A DNA stretch of 34,536 bases from Burkholderia sp. Ac-20379 (lineage in GTDB: Bacteria > Pseudomonadota > Gammaproteobacteria > Burkholderiales > Burkholderiaceae): NCBI RefSeq assembly GCF_017104645.1, contig NZ_JAAGPF010000050.1:1-34536 (forward strand). The letters are read 5' to 3'. Shown here piece by piece: positions 7,442-14,701 of the stretch. Below the pieces are notes generated by a model, which saw nothing but the letters and a program-made list of their open reading frames with translations, had not been told where the DNA came from and ran no database searches. Positions within the stretch are counted from its first letter, which is position 1; each line of letters starts with the position of its first letter. Made by a program: the position numbers and the translations under genes.

Positions 7442-8167
7442 ATGACGCTCCCCATGTCCGATTCCAGACAACCCTGGCCCGCGCAGCCGATCCGGCTCTA
7501 TGCGATGACCTACTCCGGCCACAGCCATCGCGTGCAGCTGTACCTGTCGATGCTCGGCCTGCCCTACGAGAAGATCGACGTGGAGCCGAAACGGTTTCCG
7601 CAGAGCGCCTTGCTCGATCCGGCCTTCCACGCGCGCAACCCGTTCCTGCTGGTGCCTGTCGTGATCGACGGCGATGTGACGGTGTACGAATCGACGGCGA
7701 TCCTCACGTATCTGGCCCGCCGCTACGGCGATGCGAGCTGGCTGCCCGACGATCCGGTCGAGGCGGCGGCGGTGCAGCAGTGGTTCTCGTACTGCTCGGG
7801 CCCGATCGCCTATGGGCCGTGCGCGGTGCGCCGCCTCGTCGTCTATGATGAAGAACTGGTGCCGATGGCCACCGGGCTGCGGATCACGGCCGAGTTCTTC
7901 GACACGATCGAGCCCATGTTCGCCAAGCAAAGCTATGCGATCGGCAACCGGCCCACGCTGGCCGATGTCGCGGCGTACGCCTACATCGCGCATGTGCCCG
8001 AAGGCGGGTTCTCGCTCGCGCCTTATCCGAACATCCGGCGTTGGCTGGCGCGAATCGAGGCCTGGCCCGGCTTCGTGCCGATGCCCGACGCCCCGAACGC
8101 TGCAAACGCCGCGAACCGGAACGCCAGCGGAACCCGCGCGAACCCGGCGCTGCCGATTGCGAACTGA
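7442..8167 (+). CDS. Glutathione S-transferase family protein
   Basis: The 241-residue cytosolic protein shows the N-terminal thioredoxin-like GST domain (RLYAMTYSGHSHRVQLYLSM, then NPFLLVPVVIDGD and YESTAILTYLARRYGD with the conserved Glu-Ser that binds glutathione) and an all-helical C-terminal domain containing ADVAAYAYIAHVP. Its start lies 12 nt after the aldoxime dehydratase stop, so the two are co-transcribed. A second Met at 7454 is an equally possible start; neither has a strong ribosome site. The C-terminal ~30 residues (Asn/Ala-rich) extend beyond the usual fold. A role in conjugating reactive products of aldoxime or nitrile turnover is an inference from its position. Confidence 0.85.
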   Translation: MTLPMSDSRQPWPAQPIRLYAMTYSGHSHRVQLYLSMLGLPYEKIDVEPKRFPQSALLDPAFHARNPFLLVPVVIDGDVTVYESTAILTYLARRYGDASWLPDDPVEAAAVQQWFSYCSGPIAYGPCAVRRLVVYDEELVPMATGLRITAEFFDTIEPMFAKQSYAIGNRPTLADVAAYAYIAHVPEGGFSLAPYPNIRRWLARIEAWPGFVPMPDAPNAANAANRNASGTRANPALPIAN

Positions 8168-8242
8168 CGCTGCTTCCAGGCTGCCGCGGCTTCGTATCGA
8201 GCCTGCGCGCGGCCTTCATTCAACCTGAAGGAACGAACCACC

Positions 8243-8665
8243 ATGTCCAACTCCGCGCTTACCTGCGGCATCGACCATCTCGGCCTCGCGGTTCGGGATC
8301 TCGCGTCGACGCGGCAATTCTTCGAGCAATGCCTCGGCTGGAAAGTCGTCGGCGAGCGGCCGGAGTATCCGGCCGCGTTTGTGTCGGACGGGCACGTCAC
8401 GCTGACGCTGTGGCAAGTGACGGAGCGCGATGCGCTCGTCGAGTTCGACCGGAAGCGCAACGTCGGCCTGCACCATCTCGCGCTGCGCGTGGCGAGCGAA
8501 GCGGCGTTGAACACGGTGTTCGAGCGGGTGTCCGGATGGCCGGGCGCGCGGGTGGAGTTCGCGCCGGAGCCGCTTGGCAAGGGCACCAAGCGTCATACGA
8601 TGATTTACGAGCCGGGCGGCATCCGCATCGAGTTCGACCACGACACGGGCGCGGCGCCGAAGTGA
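8243..8665 (+). CDS. VOC-superfamily (glyoxalase/dioxygenase fold) protein
   Basis: The 140-residue protein has the paired beta-alpha-beta modules of the vicinal-oxygen-chelate fold. Possible metal ligands are H12 in IDHLGLAVRDL, one of H77/H78 in VGLHHLALRV and E130 in GIRIEF, as in glyoxalase I-type enzymes. It is the last gene of the aldoxime dehydratase-GST unit, 75 nt after the GST, with GAAGGAACG upstream of the start. Members include glyoxalases, extradiol dioxygenases and fosfomycin-type thiol transferases; the GST neighbour is compatible with thiol-dependent detoxification, but the reaction is unknown. Confidence 0.82.
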   Translation: MSNSALTCGIDHLGLAVRDLASTRQFFEQCLGWKVVGERPEYPAAFVSDGHVTLTLWQVTERDALVEFDRKRNVGLHHLALRVASEAALNTVFERVSGWPGARVEFAPEPLGKGTKRHTMIYEPGGIRIEFDHDTGAAPK

Positions 8666-8714
8666 TCGGGCGCGGCCGGCGCCGATTGCGCGACGCTGGC
8701 CGCACAGGCGCCCA

Positions 8715-9602
8715 TCACGCCTCGAACAATGCGCGCGCCTCGTCGAACACACGCGCGACATGCTCCACCACGGTTCGGATCGGCAGATCCTTGCGATCCT
8801 GACGCCGCAGCAGCAGCCATATTTCCCTCGGCGGTCGGGTCGGGCCTAGGTCGCATGGGCGTAGCTCGGCTTCCTGCCGGCCGATGTAGTGCGGCAACAG
8901 GGCCAGGCCCACGCCGGAACGCGCCGCGGCGGCCTGCGCGACATGGTTGCTGGCGCGGAACGCCACGCGTGCCTGCGGGTATTGCTGCGAGAGCCAGCCG
9001 GCGTCGGGGATATACGTGCTGGCCTCGTCGAAGCTCACGAGCGTGAGTTCGCCGCCTGCTTCGATCCGTTCGCACGCTGCCGGCGTGCCGTAAAAACCGT
9101 AAGCCATCGAACCCACCGGCTTGGCGATGAAATCGCCGTCTTCCGGCCGGTCGACGCGCACCGCGATATCCGCTTCATGCCGCTCGAGGCTGATCGAACG
9201 GAGATCGGTGGCGAGATCGATGTCGAGCCCGGGGTGCCGAATCGGCAGCTCCGCGAGCTTGCGGATCAGAAAGGCTTGCGAGAGCGCGGGCGGCGCATTG
9301 ATGCGGACGATGCCCTTGGGCGAATCGTCCGTGCCGCCGCGGCCGAGCGTTTGCACCGAGGTTTCCATATCGCTGGCGACGATCAGGGCGCGCGTGCCCG
9401 CGGGCGTCAGCACATACCCTTCCGGCCGGCGTTCCGCCAGCTTTTCTCCCAGCGTGGCCTCGAGCGATTGAATTCGCCGCGAGATGGTCGCGTGATTCAC
9501 GCCCAGCGCACGCGCCGCGGCGGACAAGCTCCCATGACGTCCGAGCGCAAGGAATACGCGGACGTCCTGCCAATCTACCTCTGTGCGTTTTTTCTCAGCC
9601 AT
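8715..9602 (-). CDS. LysR-family transcriptional regulator
   Basis: The 295-residue regulator has a canonical N-terminal LysR helix-turn-helix (VDWQDVRVFLALGRHGSLSAAARALGVNHATISRRIQSLEATLG, residues ~8-52) and an effector-binding domain. The SRRIQSLE/LTPAG pattern places it in the large group that often controls a divergent oxidoreductase gene. It faces the SDR gene at 9805 across ~200 bp, in which a TTGC-N7-GCAA site is found, so control of the SDR-Ohr-tautomerase operon is likely. It converges on the VOC gene with a 49-bp gap. Confidence 0.88.
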   Translation of the reverse strand: MAEKKRTEVDWQDVRVFLALGRHGSLSAAARALGVNHATISRRIQSLEATLGEKLAERRPEGYVLTPAGTRALIVASDMETSVQTLGRGGTDDSPKGIVRINAPPALSQAFLIRKLAELPIRHPGLDIDLATDLRSISLERHEADIAVRVDRPEDGDFIAKPVGSMAYGFYGTPAACERIEAGGELTLVSFDEASTYIPDAGWLSQQYPQARVAFRASNHVAQAAAARSGVGLALLPHYIGRQEAELRPCDLGPTRPPREIWLLLRRQDRKDLPIRTVVEHVARVFDEARALFEA

Positions 9603-9621
9603 TGAGAGAGGATAGCGGATT

Positions 9622-9636
9622 TTGCGAATGCGGCAA
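9622..9636. promoter_or_regulatory. Possible LysR binding site between lysR and SDR operon
   Basis: TTGC-GAATGCG-GCAA is an inverted repeat whose inner bases fit T-N11-A. It lies just upstream of the lysR start (9602) within the divergent gap 9603-9804. Only four base pairs per arm support it, so the call is tentative. Confidence 0.35.
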
Positions 9637-9804
9637 CGCGCCTACGATGGGTTCGACGCAATGCAGCACGGCGTCGCCGGTTCTCGGCGAAACGCTCGCG
9701 CTGGATGCGATCCCGGCCGCCCGGCGGCCCGGGCAGGAACGCATATCGGATGCGTCCGGCAGCCATGCCGGAATTCGGTTTAACCAAGCAATGGGAGCAG
9801 GATC

Positions 9805-10518
9805 ATGAGCAATCAGCAGAAAGTGGCGATCGTGACCGGCGCGTCGCAAGGCATCGGCGCGGGTATCGTCGAAGGCTATCGCAAGAGCGGGTTCGTCGTC
9901 ATCGCCAACTCGCGCAACATCAAGCAAGGCGCGGACGACGGCGTCGTCGCGGTGCCGGGCGACGTGAGCGATCGCGACGTGGCGCGCCGGATCGTGAAGG
10001 CGGCCATCGATCGCTTCGGCCGGATCGACACGCTGATCAACAATGCCGGCATCTTCATCGGCAAGCCGTTCACGGAGTACACGGTCGAGGATTTCACGAA
10101 CATGCTGAACGTGAACCTGGCCGGCTTTTTCCATATCACCCAGCTCGCGCTCGAGCCGATGCTCGCGCAACAGAGCGGCCACATCGTCCAGATCACGACC
10201 ACGCTGGTGCGTCAGGCGATCGCCGGCGCGCCGACGGGCCTGGCCACGCTGACGAAAGGCGGGCTCGACGCCACCACGCGTGGCCTGGCCATCGAATACG
10301 CGCAGCGCGGCGTTCGCGTCAACGCGATCGCACCCGGCATCATCAAGACGCCGATGCATCCGGAGCCGACCCACGACGTGCTGAACGGCATGCACCCGAT
10401 GGGCCGCATGGGCGAAGTGTCGGAAATCGTGGAAGCCGCGATGTACCTCGAAAACGCCAAGTTCGTGACAGGCGAGACGCTGAACGTGGATGGCGGCCAG
10501 CACGCCGGTCGCTGGTAA
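9805..10518 (+). CDS. SDR-fold oxidoreductase lacking the usual catalytic Tyr
   Basis: The 237-residue protein has the short-chain dehydrogenase/reductase fold: dinucleotide-binding TGASQGIG (11-18), NNAG (79-82), and the C-terminal PGIIKTPMH and GGQHAGRW stretches. The usual Ser...Tyr-x-x-x-Lys active site is altered. The Ser position reads ITTTL (130-134), and four residues before the conserved Lys (K151 in LTKGG) stands Ala147 instead of Tyr. The cofactor site is otherwise intact, so it may use a different mechanism, bind NAD(P) as a sensor, or need a partner. It is the first gene of a plus-strand operon with Ohr and a tautomerase, and divergent from a LysR gene. Ribosome site: GGGAGCAGGATC before the ATG. 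Confidence 0.85.
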   Translation: MSNQQKVAIVTGASQGIGAGIVEGYRKSGFVVIANSRNIKQGADDGVVAVPGDVSDRDVARRIVKAAIDRFGRIDTLINNAGIFIGKPFTEYTVEDFTNMLNVNLAGFFHITQLALEPMLAQQSGHIVQITTTLVRQAIAGAPTGLATLTKGGLDATTRGLAIEYAQRGVRVNAIAPGIIKTPMHPEPTHDVLNGMHPMGRMGEVSEIVEAAMYLENAKFVTGETLNVDGGQHAGRW

Positions 10519-10530
10519 ATCGTTGCCCCC

Positions 10531-10554
10531 GGGGGGCGCGGCGACGCGCCCCCC
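10531..10554 (+). other. Strong GC hairpin between SDR and ohr
   Basis: A perfect 10-bp stem (GGGGGGCGCG with its complement) around a GCGA tetraloop lies in the 75-bp gap. No T-run follows, so it is more likely an intercistronic RNA-stabilising hairpin than a terminator; the operon may continue through it. Confidence 0.5.
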
Positions 10555-10593
10555 GCCAAGCTTGAAGCGCCCGGTCAATACGGAGTACCGATC

Positions 10594-11019
10594 ATGACAA
10601 TCGACGTGAAATATCGCACGCGCGCCACCGCGACGGGTGGCCGCGACGGCGTGGCCTACTCGGACGACGGCCATTTCGAAGCCCGGCTCTCGACGCCGAA
10701 GGAACTCGGCGGCGCGGGCGGCGAGGGCACCAATCCGGAGCAACTCTTTGCCGCAGGCTATTCGGCGTGTTTCATCGGCGCACTGAAGGTGGCCGCGCAG
10801 CAACTGAAGCTCAAGGTGCCCGCCGACACCACGGTGAGCGCCACGATCGGCATCGGGCCGCGTTCCGAAGGCGGCTTCGGCATTACCGCCGATCTGCTGG
10901 TGACGCTGCCCGGCGTCGATCGCGAATCGGCCGGCAAGCTGGTCGATCTCGCGCATCGGCTGTGCCCCTACTCGAACGCGACGCGCAACAACGTCGACGT
11001 GGGTTTGACCATTGCCTGA
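10594..11019 (+). CDS. ohr: Organic hydroperoxide resistance protein (Ohr/OsmC family)
   Basis: The 141-residue protein reduces organic peroxides with a pair of cysteines. Both are present: C59 in [10 protein letters not shown] (peroxidatic) and C124 in [16 protein letters not shown] (resolving), in the contexts typical of Ohr as distinct from Osm[23 protein letters not shown] (about 39-60) is a hallmark stretch. Length is typical. GGAG precedes the ATG. It is the middle gene of the SDR-ohr-tautomerase operon. Ohr is often controlled by OhrR, which is not seen here; the LysR gene at 8715-9602 is the nearby regulator instead. Confidence 0.93.
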   Translation: MTIDVKYRTRATATGGRDGVAYSDDGHFEARLSTPKELGGAGGEGTNPEQLFAAGYSACFIGALKVAAQQLKLKVPADTTVSATIGIGPRSEGGFGITADLLVTLPGVDRESAGKLVDLAHRLCPYSNATRNNVDVGLTIA

Positions 11020-11058
11020 GCCGGCGGGTCGATCCGTATTTCAATGAAGGAAGGCGAT

Positions 11059-11307
11059 ATGCCGTACGTAAACATCAAGGTGACGCGCGAAGGCACCGCG
11101 CCTGGCGCATCGGCGACGACGCCGGAGCAAAAGAAGGCGCTCATCAAGGGCGTCAGCGATCTGCTGTTCGAGGTGATGGGCAAGCCGCCGCACACGACGT
11201 TCGTGGTGATCGACGAAGTGGAGCTCGACAGTTGGGGCGTGGGCGGCGTCACGACCCCGGAATGGCGCGAACAGCAGGGTGCGGGGTGGCAGGGCGGTAC
11301 GAAGTAG
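11059..11307 (+). CDS. 4-oxalocrotonate tautomerase-family protein
   Basis: This small protein of 82 residues begins MPYVNIKVTREG, so Met removal exposes the Pro1 that is the general base of the family. The rest follows the 4-OT pattern: a helix with EQKKALIKGVSDLLFEVMGKPP and a second strand TFVVIDEVELDSWGVGGV. The start at 11059 is chosen over 11044 because only it puts Pro at position 2, and AAGGAAGG precedes it. It is slightly longer than the 62-residue classical enzyme, as in many tautomerase relatives. It lies 39 nt after ohr. The substrate is unknown. Confidence 0.88.
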   Translation: MPYVNIKVTREGTAPGASATTPEQKKALIKGVSDLLFEVMGKPPHTTFVVIDEVELDSWGVGGVTTPEWREQQGAGWQGGTK

Positions 11308-11331
11308 GCGCTTCGTTGCCGGTTGCCGGTT

Positions 11332-11364
11332 CGGCCCGGGCCGCGAAAAACGCGGCCCGGGCCG
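11332..11364. terminator. Perfect 14-bp hairpin between convergent genes
   Basis: CGGCCCGGGCCGCG (11332-11345) is fully complementary to 11351-11364 across an AAAAA loop. It stands 24 nt after the tautomerase stop and 14 bp beyond the end of the convergent transporter gene, a usual place for a bidirectional terminator. There is no T-tract outside the stem on either strand, so it is not a textbook intrinsic terminator. Confidence 0.55.
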
Positions 11365-11378
11365 CCGTCACACCGCCA

Positions 11379-12983
11379 TCAGGCCGGCTCGTCCCGATGG
11401 TGTTCCTTCAGGCACAACGCGCCAACGACGAACGTCAGGGCTGCGAAGAACACCGGATACCAGATGCCGAAGTAGATATCGCCGGTGGTGGTGACCATCG
11501 CGAACGCCACCGCCGGAAAGAAGCCGCCGATGATGCCGTTGCCCAGGTGATACGGGAACGACATCGCCGTATAGCGCACGCGTGCCGGGAACATCTCGAC
11601 CAGCGCCGCGGCCACCGGCGCGTACACCATCGCGAAGTAGGCGCAGAGGATCGACAGCATCAGGATCAGCATCGGGCGGTTGATCTGCGCATCGTTCGCG
11701 ACGCCGGCATAGCCCGCGCTTTCGAGCCTCGCATGGATGGCCTTCGCGTCGAAGCCGGCGATGACCGTGTCTCCGATCTGCACCGTCGGCCGCTCGCCCG
11801 CCGCACCCGCGAGATTCGAATACGGCACGCCGGCCTTGGCCAGCGCGGCCTTGATTTGATCGCATTCCTTGCTGGAGGGCTTGTTGCCGAGCAGATCGAA
11901 CTGGACGCTGCAGGCGCCGGGCGCGGCCTTCACGGTGACCGGGCTGGTTGCCGCGGCGGTTTCGAGCGCCGGGTTCGCGAAGTGCGTGATGGCGTGGAAG
12001 ATCGGAAAGAACGTGAGCGCGGCCAGCAGGCAGCCGGTGAGGATGACCTTCTTGCGGCCGATCCGGTCGGACACGGAGCCGGCGATCCACATCATCGGCA
12101 GGCAGACGATCAGCGACGCCGCATTGACGAAGCTCGCCGAGCCGACGTTCAGATGCAGCGTTTGCGTCAGGAAGAAGAACGTGTAGGTCTGGCCCGTGTA
12201 CAACACCGTCGTCACGCCCGTCACGAGGCCGAACAGCGCGATCAGCATGGCCTTCACGTTCGACCAGTTGCCGAACGTCTCGCGGATCGGCGCCGGCGAC
12301 GTCTTGCCCTCGGCCTTCATGCGTTCGTAGACGGGCGATTCGTGCAGCGCCGTGCGGATGTAGATCGACACGGCCAGCATCACGGCCGAAAGCAGAAACG
12401 GCACGCGCCAGGCCCATTCCTCGAACTGATCGCCGAACAGCGATCGGCAGACGAACACCACGAGCAGCGAGAGAATCGTGCCGCCGGCGCCGGTCATCTG
12501 GATCCAGCTCGTGTTGCGGCCTTTCCTGCCGGCCGGCGCGTGCTCGGCCACGTAGATCGCGGCGCCGCCATATTCGCCGCCGAGCCCGAGGCCCTGGAGC
12601 ACGCGCAGCGAAAGCAGCAGGATCGGCGCGAGGATGCCGGCTTGCGCGTAAGTGGGCAGCAGGCCGACGCAGAACGTCGAGCCGCCCATCAGGACGATCG
12701 TGATGAGGAACGTGTATTTCCGGCCGACCTTGTCGCCGAGCCGGCCGAAGATCAGCGCGCCGAGCGGCCGGACGGCGAAGCCCACGCCGAACGCGATCAA
12801 CGCGAACAGATAGGCGCTGGAACTCGACAAGGCCGAAAAGAACTGTTTGGAAAAGACCGACGCCACCGCGCCGTACAGGAAAAAGTCGTACCACTCGAAC
12901 AGCGTGCCCAGCGTCGAGCCGATGATGACGAGCCGTTCGTGCCGGGTTGAAGTGCTGCCGGCGGCAGACGTGTAGGTTTGCAT
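11379..12983 (-). CDS. MFS transporter, MHS family, with large extra-membrane insertion
   Basis: The 534-residue inner-membrane transporter begins like the MHS family (GSTLGTLFEWYDFFLYGAVAS, residues 22-42) and carries both cytoplasmic loop motifs (GRLGDKVGRK, SVSDRIGRKK). It differs from the 438-residue relative at 3720 by an inserted hydrophilic stretch of about 95 residues (roughly 340-435) between late transmembrane segments, containing two cysteines (C358, C374) that could form a disulfide if the loop is periplasmic. The ATG at 12983 has an excellent ribosome site (GGAGGGGAATC); the in-frame start at 12998 does not. The gene diverges from a GST gene, and both promoters carry the 22-nt motif. 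Cargo is unknown. Confidence 0.88.
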   Translation of the reverse strand: MQTYTSAAGSTSTRHERLVIIGSTLGTLFEWYDFFLYGAVASVFSKQFFSALSSSSAYLFALIAFGVGFAVRPLGALIFGRLGDKVGRKYTFLITIVLMGGSTFCVGLLPTYAQAGILAPILLLSLRVLQGLGLGGEYGGAAIYVAEHAPAGRKGRNTSWIQMTGAGGTILSLLVVFVCRSLFGDQFEEWAWRVPFLLSAVMLAVSIYIRTALHESPVYERMKAEGKTSPAPIRETFGNWSNVKAMLIALFGLVTGVTTVLYTGQTYTFFFLTQTLHLNVGSASFVNAASLIVCLPMMWIAGSVSDRIGRKKVILTGCLLAALTFFPIFHAITHFANPALETAAATSPVTVKAAPGACSVQFDLLGNKPSSKECDQIKAALAKAGVPYSNLAGAAGERPTVQIGDTVIAGFDAKAIHARLESAGYAGVANDAQINRPMLILMLSILCAYFAMVYAPVAAALVEMFPARVRYTAMSFPYHLGNGIIGGFFPAVAFAMVTTTGDIYFGIWYPVFFAALTFVVGALCLKEHHRDEPA

Positions 12984-13110
12984 GATTCCCCTCCGCATGA
13001 ATATCCGATGTTGTGCACGGAGATGCTAGGAGGGGCATCGAACGCCGTCGCGGTTTGTCATAATTCGCAGCCCGTACCATCCGGATGGTCATGATTCCAA
13101 AGGCTATTTT

Positions 13111-13132
13111 TTGTACTATCGGTGCGAACGAA
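13111..13132 (-). promoter_or_regulatory. Conserved 22-nt motif, copy B (upstream of MHS transporter)
   Basis: On the minus strand the sequence is TTCGTTCG-CACC-GATAGTACAA. It points at the transporter gene starting at 12983, ~128 bp away. Similarity to copy D (28494 onward) continues for a further ~28 bases, about 39 of 50 positions overall. The intergenic region 12984-13391 (408 bp) holds no gene; its two motif copies (this one and 13248-13269) serve the divergent promoters. Confidence 0.75.
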
Positions 13133-13247
13133 TACGGAGCGAATCGAATTCGTCGGAAGGTTGGCGTGCCGGTTTTTCAAAAAACGCGAGGCGTTCGCGG
13201 CAATCGTTGCGCCGAACGCGCCCGCGAATGGCGCTTGCCGGCGGCGT

Positions 13248-13269
13248 TTCGTTCGTATCGATAGTACAA
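13248..13269 (+). promoter_or_regulatory. Conserved 22-nt motif, copy C (upstream of GST)
   Basis: The sequence is TTCGTTCG-TATC-GATAGTACAA, ~122 bp before the GST start at 13392. A partial second half (CGATAGAAAAC) follows 21 bp downstream of the CGATAG here, i.e. two helical turns, suggesting direct-repeat half-sites. Confidence 0.75.
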
Positions 13270-13391
13270 ACCGGCCCGATAGAAAACAGCGGGTTACCGC
13301 CGTTTTCCGATTTTCGATACAGAATCCCTGACATGCGGGAGGCCGCCCGCTAGCATGGGCTCACTTCAACGCTCGCGGCGATGCATCGCTC

Positions 13392-14048
13392 ATGACCTAT
13401 CGACTCTACTATTCGCCCGGCGCATGTTCGCTCGCCGTCCATGTCGTGCTGGAAGAACTCGGCGTTCCGTATTCGCTCGCGCCGACCGTGATCGCCAGCG
13501 GGGCCACGCAGTCGGCCGAGTATCTGGCCGTCAATCCGAAAGGGCGCGTACCGGCGCTGCACGTGGAAGGGCAGGCGAACGTGCTGACCGAGCTGCCGGC
13601 GATCATGGCGTATCTGGTGCGGCAGCATCCCGGCGCGGGCCTGGTTCCCGCCGATCCGCTCGGGGAAGCCCGCTGCCACGAGTTGCTGAACTGGATCGCC
13701 GGCTGGGTGCACGGCATGGGCTGGACCGAACTCTGGCGCCCGCATCGTTTCATCGGCGATGCGTCGCAGTACGAAGCGGTGATGGAAAACGGCCGGCGCA
13801 TCATCGACGACACCTCGCGCACGATCGAGGCCATGTTGACCGGGACGGGCGGCTACGCGACGGGCGGCCGCTTCACGATCGCCGATCCCTATTTGCTGGC
13901 CGTGTACCGCTGGGTCGTTCGAATCGGAATCGACGGCCCGAACCTGTACCCGGCATGGCATGCCCACGCCGAGCGCCTCGGCCGGCGGCCCGCCGTGCAG
14001 CGTGCGCTCGATCAGGAAGGGTTGACGCTGTTCGGCGTGAAATCCTGA
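13392..14048 (+). CDS. Glutathione S-transferase, beta-class-like
   Basis: The 218-residue protein begins MTYRLYYSPGACSLAVHVVLEELG. The SPGACSLA stretch with C12 is typical of bacterial beta-class GSTs, in which this Cys binds glutathione. The thioredoxin-fold domain continues with NPKGRVPALHVEG and the Glu-containing LTELPAIMAYL; the C-terminal helical domain includes RFTIADPYLLAVYRW. No good ribosome site precedes the start. It is expressed divergently from the MHS transporter and shares its motif-bearing promoter region, so it probably handles the same incoming compound. It is a different class from the GST at 7442. Confidence 0.88.
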   Translation: MTYRLYYSPGACSLAVHVVLEELGVPYSLAPTVIASGATQSAEYLAVNPKGRVPALHVEGQANVLTELPAIMAYLVRQHPGAGLVPADPLGEARCHELLNWIAGWVHGMGWTELWRPHRFIGDASQYEAVMENGRRIIDDTSRTIEAMLTGTGGYATGGRFTIADPYLLAVYRWVVRIGIDGPNLYPAWHAHAERLGRRPAVQRALDQEGLTLFGVKS

Positions 14049-14185
14049 CTGTCACGGTCGTGAAATCGAGCCGAAACGTATCGTCGCCGATTCGCGAGTC
14101 GGCTATCGGGTCGAGCGGCCGGCCGCGCCGTGTTCGGACGAACCGAGCGCGGCGCCGCCGCTCCGCCGCGCCTCGCCCGGCAAGC

Positions 14186-14701
14186 TCAGAGGATCGTCGG
14201 ATTGGGCGCGTCGCCGTAGACGCGCGCCGGGTCGAAGGTCTTTTCCGATTCGGTGAACACCAGCAGCGGATTCTGCGCGTAGCTCGCGCCTACCGGCACA
14301 CGCCGGTAGAAGCATGACCGATAGCCGACATGGCAGCTCGCGCCGGAGCCGTCCACGCTGACGCGCAACCAGATCGCGTCCTGATCGTCGTCCACGCGCA
14401 TCTCCTCGATGCGCTGCACCAAGCCGCTGGTTGCGCCCTTGCGCCACAGCGATCGCCGCGAACGGCTCCAGTAGTGCGCCTCGCCGGTGCGGATGGTCAG
14501 CGCCAGGGCCTCGCGGTTCATGTAGCCGAGCATCAGCACCTCGCCGCTGGCGGCCTCGGTTGTGACGCAGGCGATCAGGCCGTCGTGGTCGAAGCGCGGC
14601 GCGAGGGCGTGGCCTTCCTCGACCTGCTCGATCGAATCGCGCGATGCCAGCGCGACGCCGGCGATGCTGGCGATGGCGGCGGTGTGAGAGACGGGTTTCA
14701 T
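14186..14701 (-). CDS. hisI2: Phosphoribosyl-AMP cyclohydrolase paralogue (HisI-like), probable zinc-sparing copy
   Basis: The 171-residue protein would hydrolyse phosphoribosyl-AMP in histidine synthesis. Core motifs are present: [14 protein letters not shown] (53-66), [22 protein letters not shown] (72-93) and [12 protein letters not shown] (123-134). The metal-binding motif usually read DCDxDA is here DDDQDA (104-109): the first of three zinc-binding cysteines is replaced by Asp105, while C123 and C130 remain. There is also a ~35-residue N-terminal extension. The start overlaps the thrS stop as ATGA (14701-14698). As last gene of a Zur-box operon it is best read as a stand-in for the zinc-dependent HisI under zinc limitation. 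The gene symbol marks paralogy only. Confidence 0.85.
   Translation of the reverse strand: MKPVSHTAAIASIAGVALASRDSIEQVEEGHALAPRFDHDGLIACVTTEAASGEVLMLGYMNREALALTIRTGEAHYWSRSRRSLWRKGATSGLVQRIEEMRVDDDQDAIWLRVSVDGSGASCHVGYRSCFYRRVPVGASYAQNPLLVFTESEKTFDPARVYGDAPNPTIL

Noticed and set aside
10531..10554. Terminator between the SDR and ohr genes
   Set aside because: The stem is strong but there is no T-run, and the downstream genes are close and co-directional, so an intra-operon hairpin is more likely.
10767..12950. A plus-strand frame open for about 727 codons
   Set aside because: It overlaps ohr and tautomerase out of frame and the MHS transporter in antisense; the three underlying genes have clear family matches.
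13086..13092. Short leader peptides after motif copies B and D (ATG in the conserved block)
   Set aside because: The peptides diverge after a few residues and copies A and C do not have an ATG at the same place, so I kept this only as a remark.
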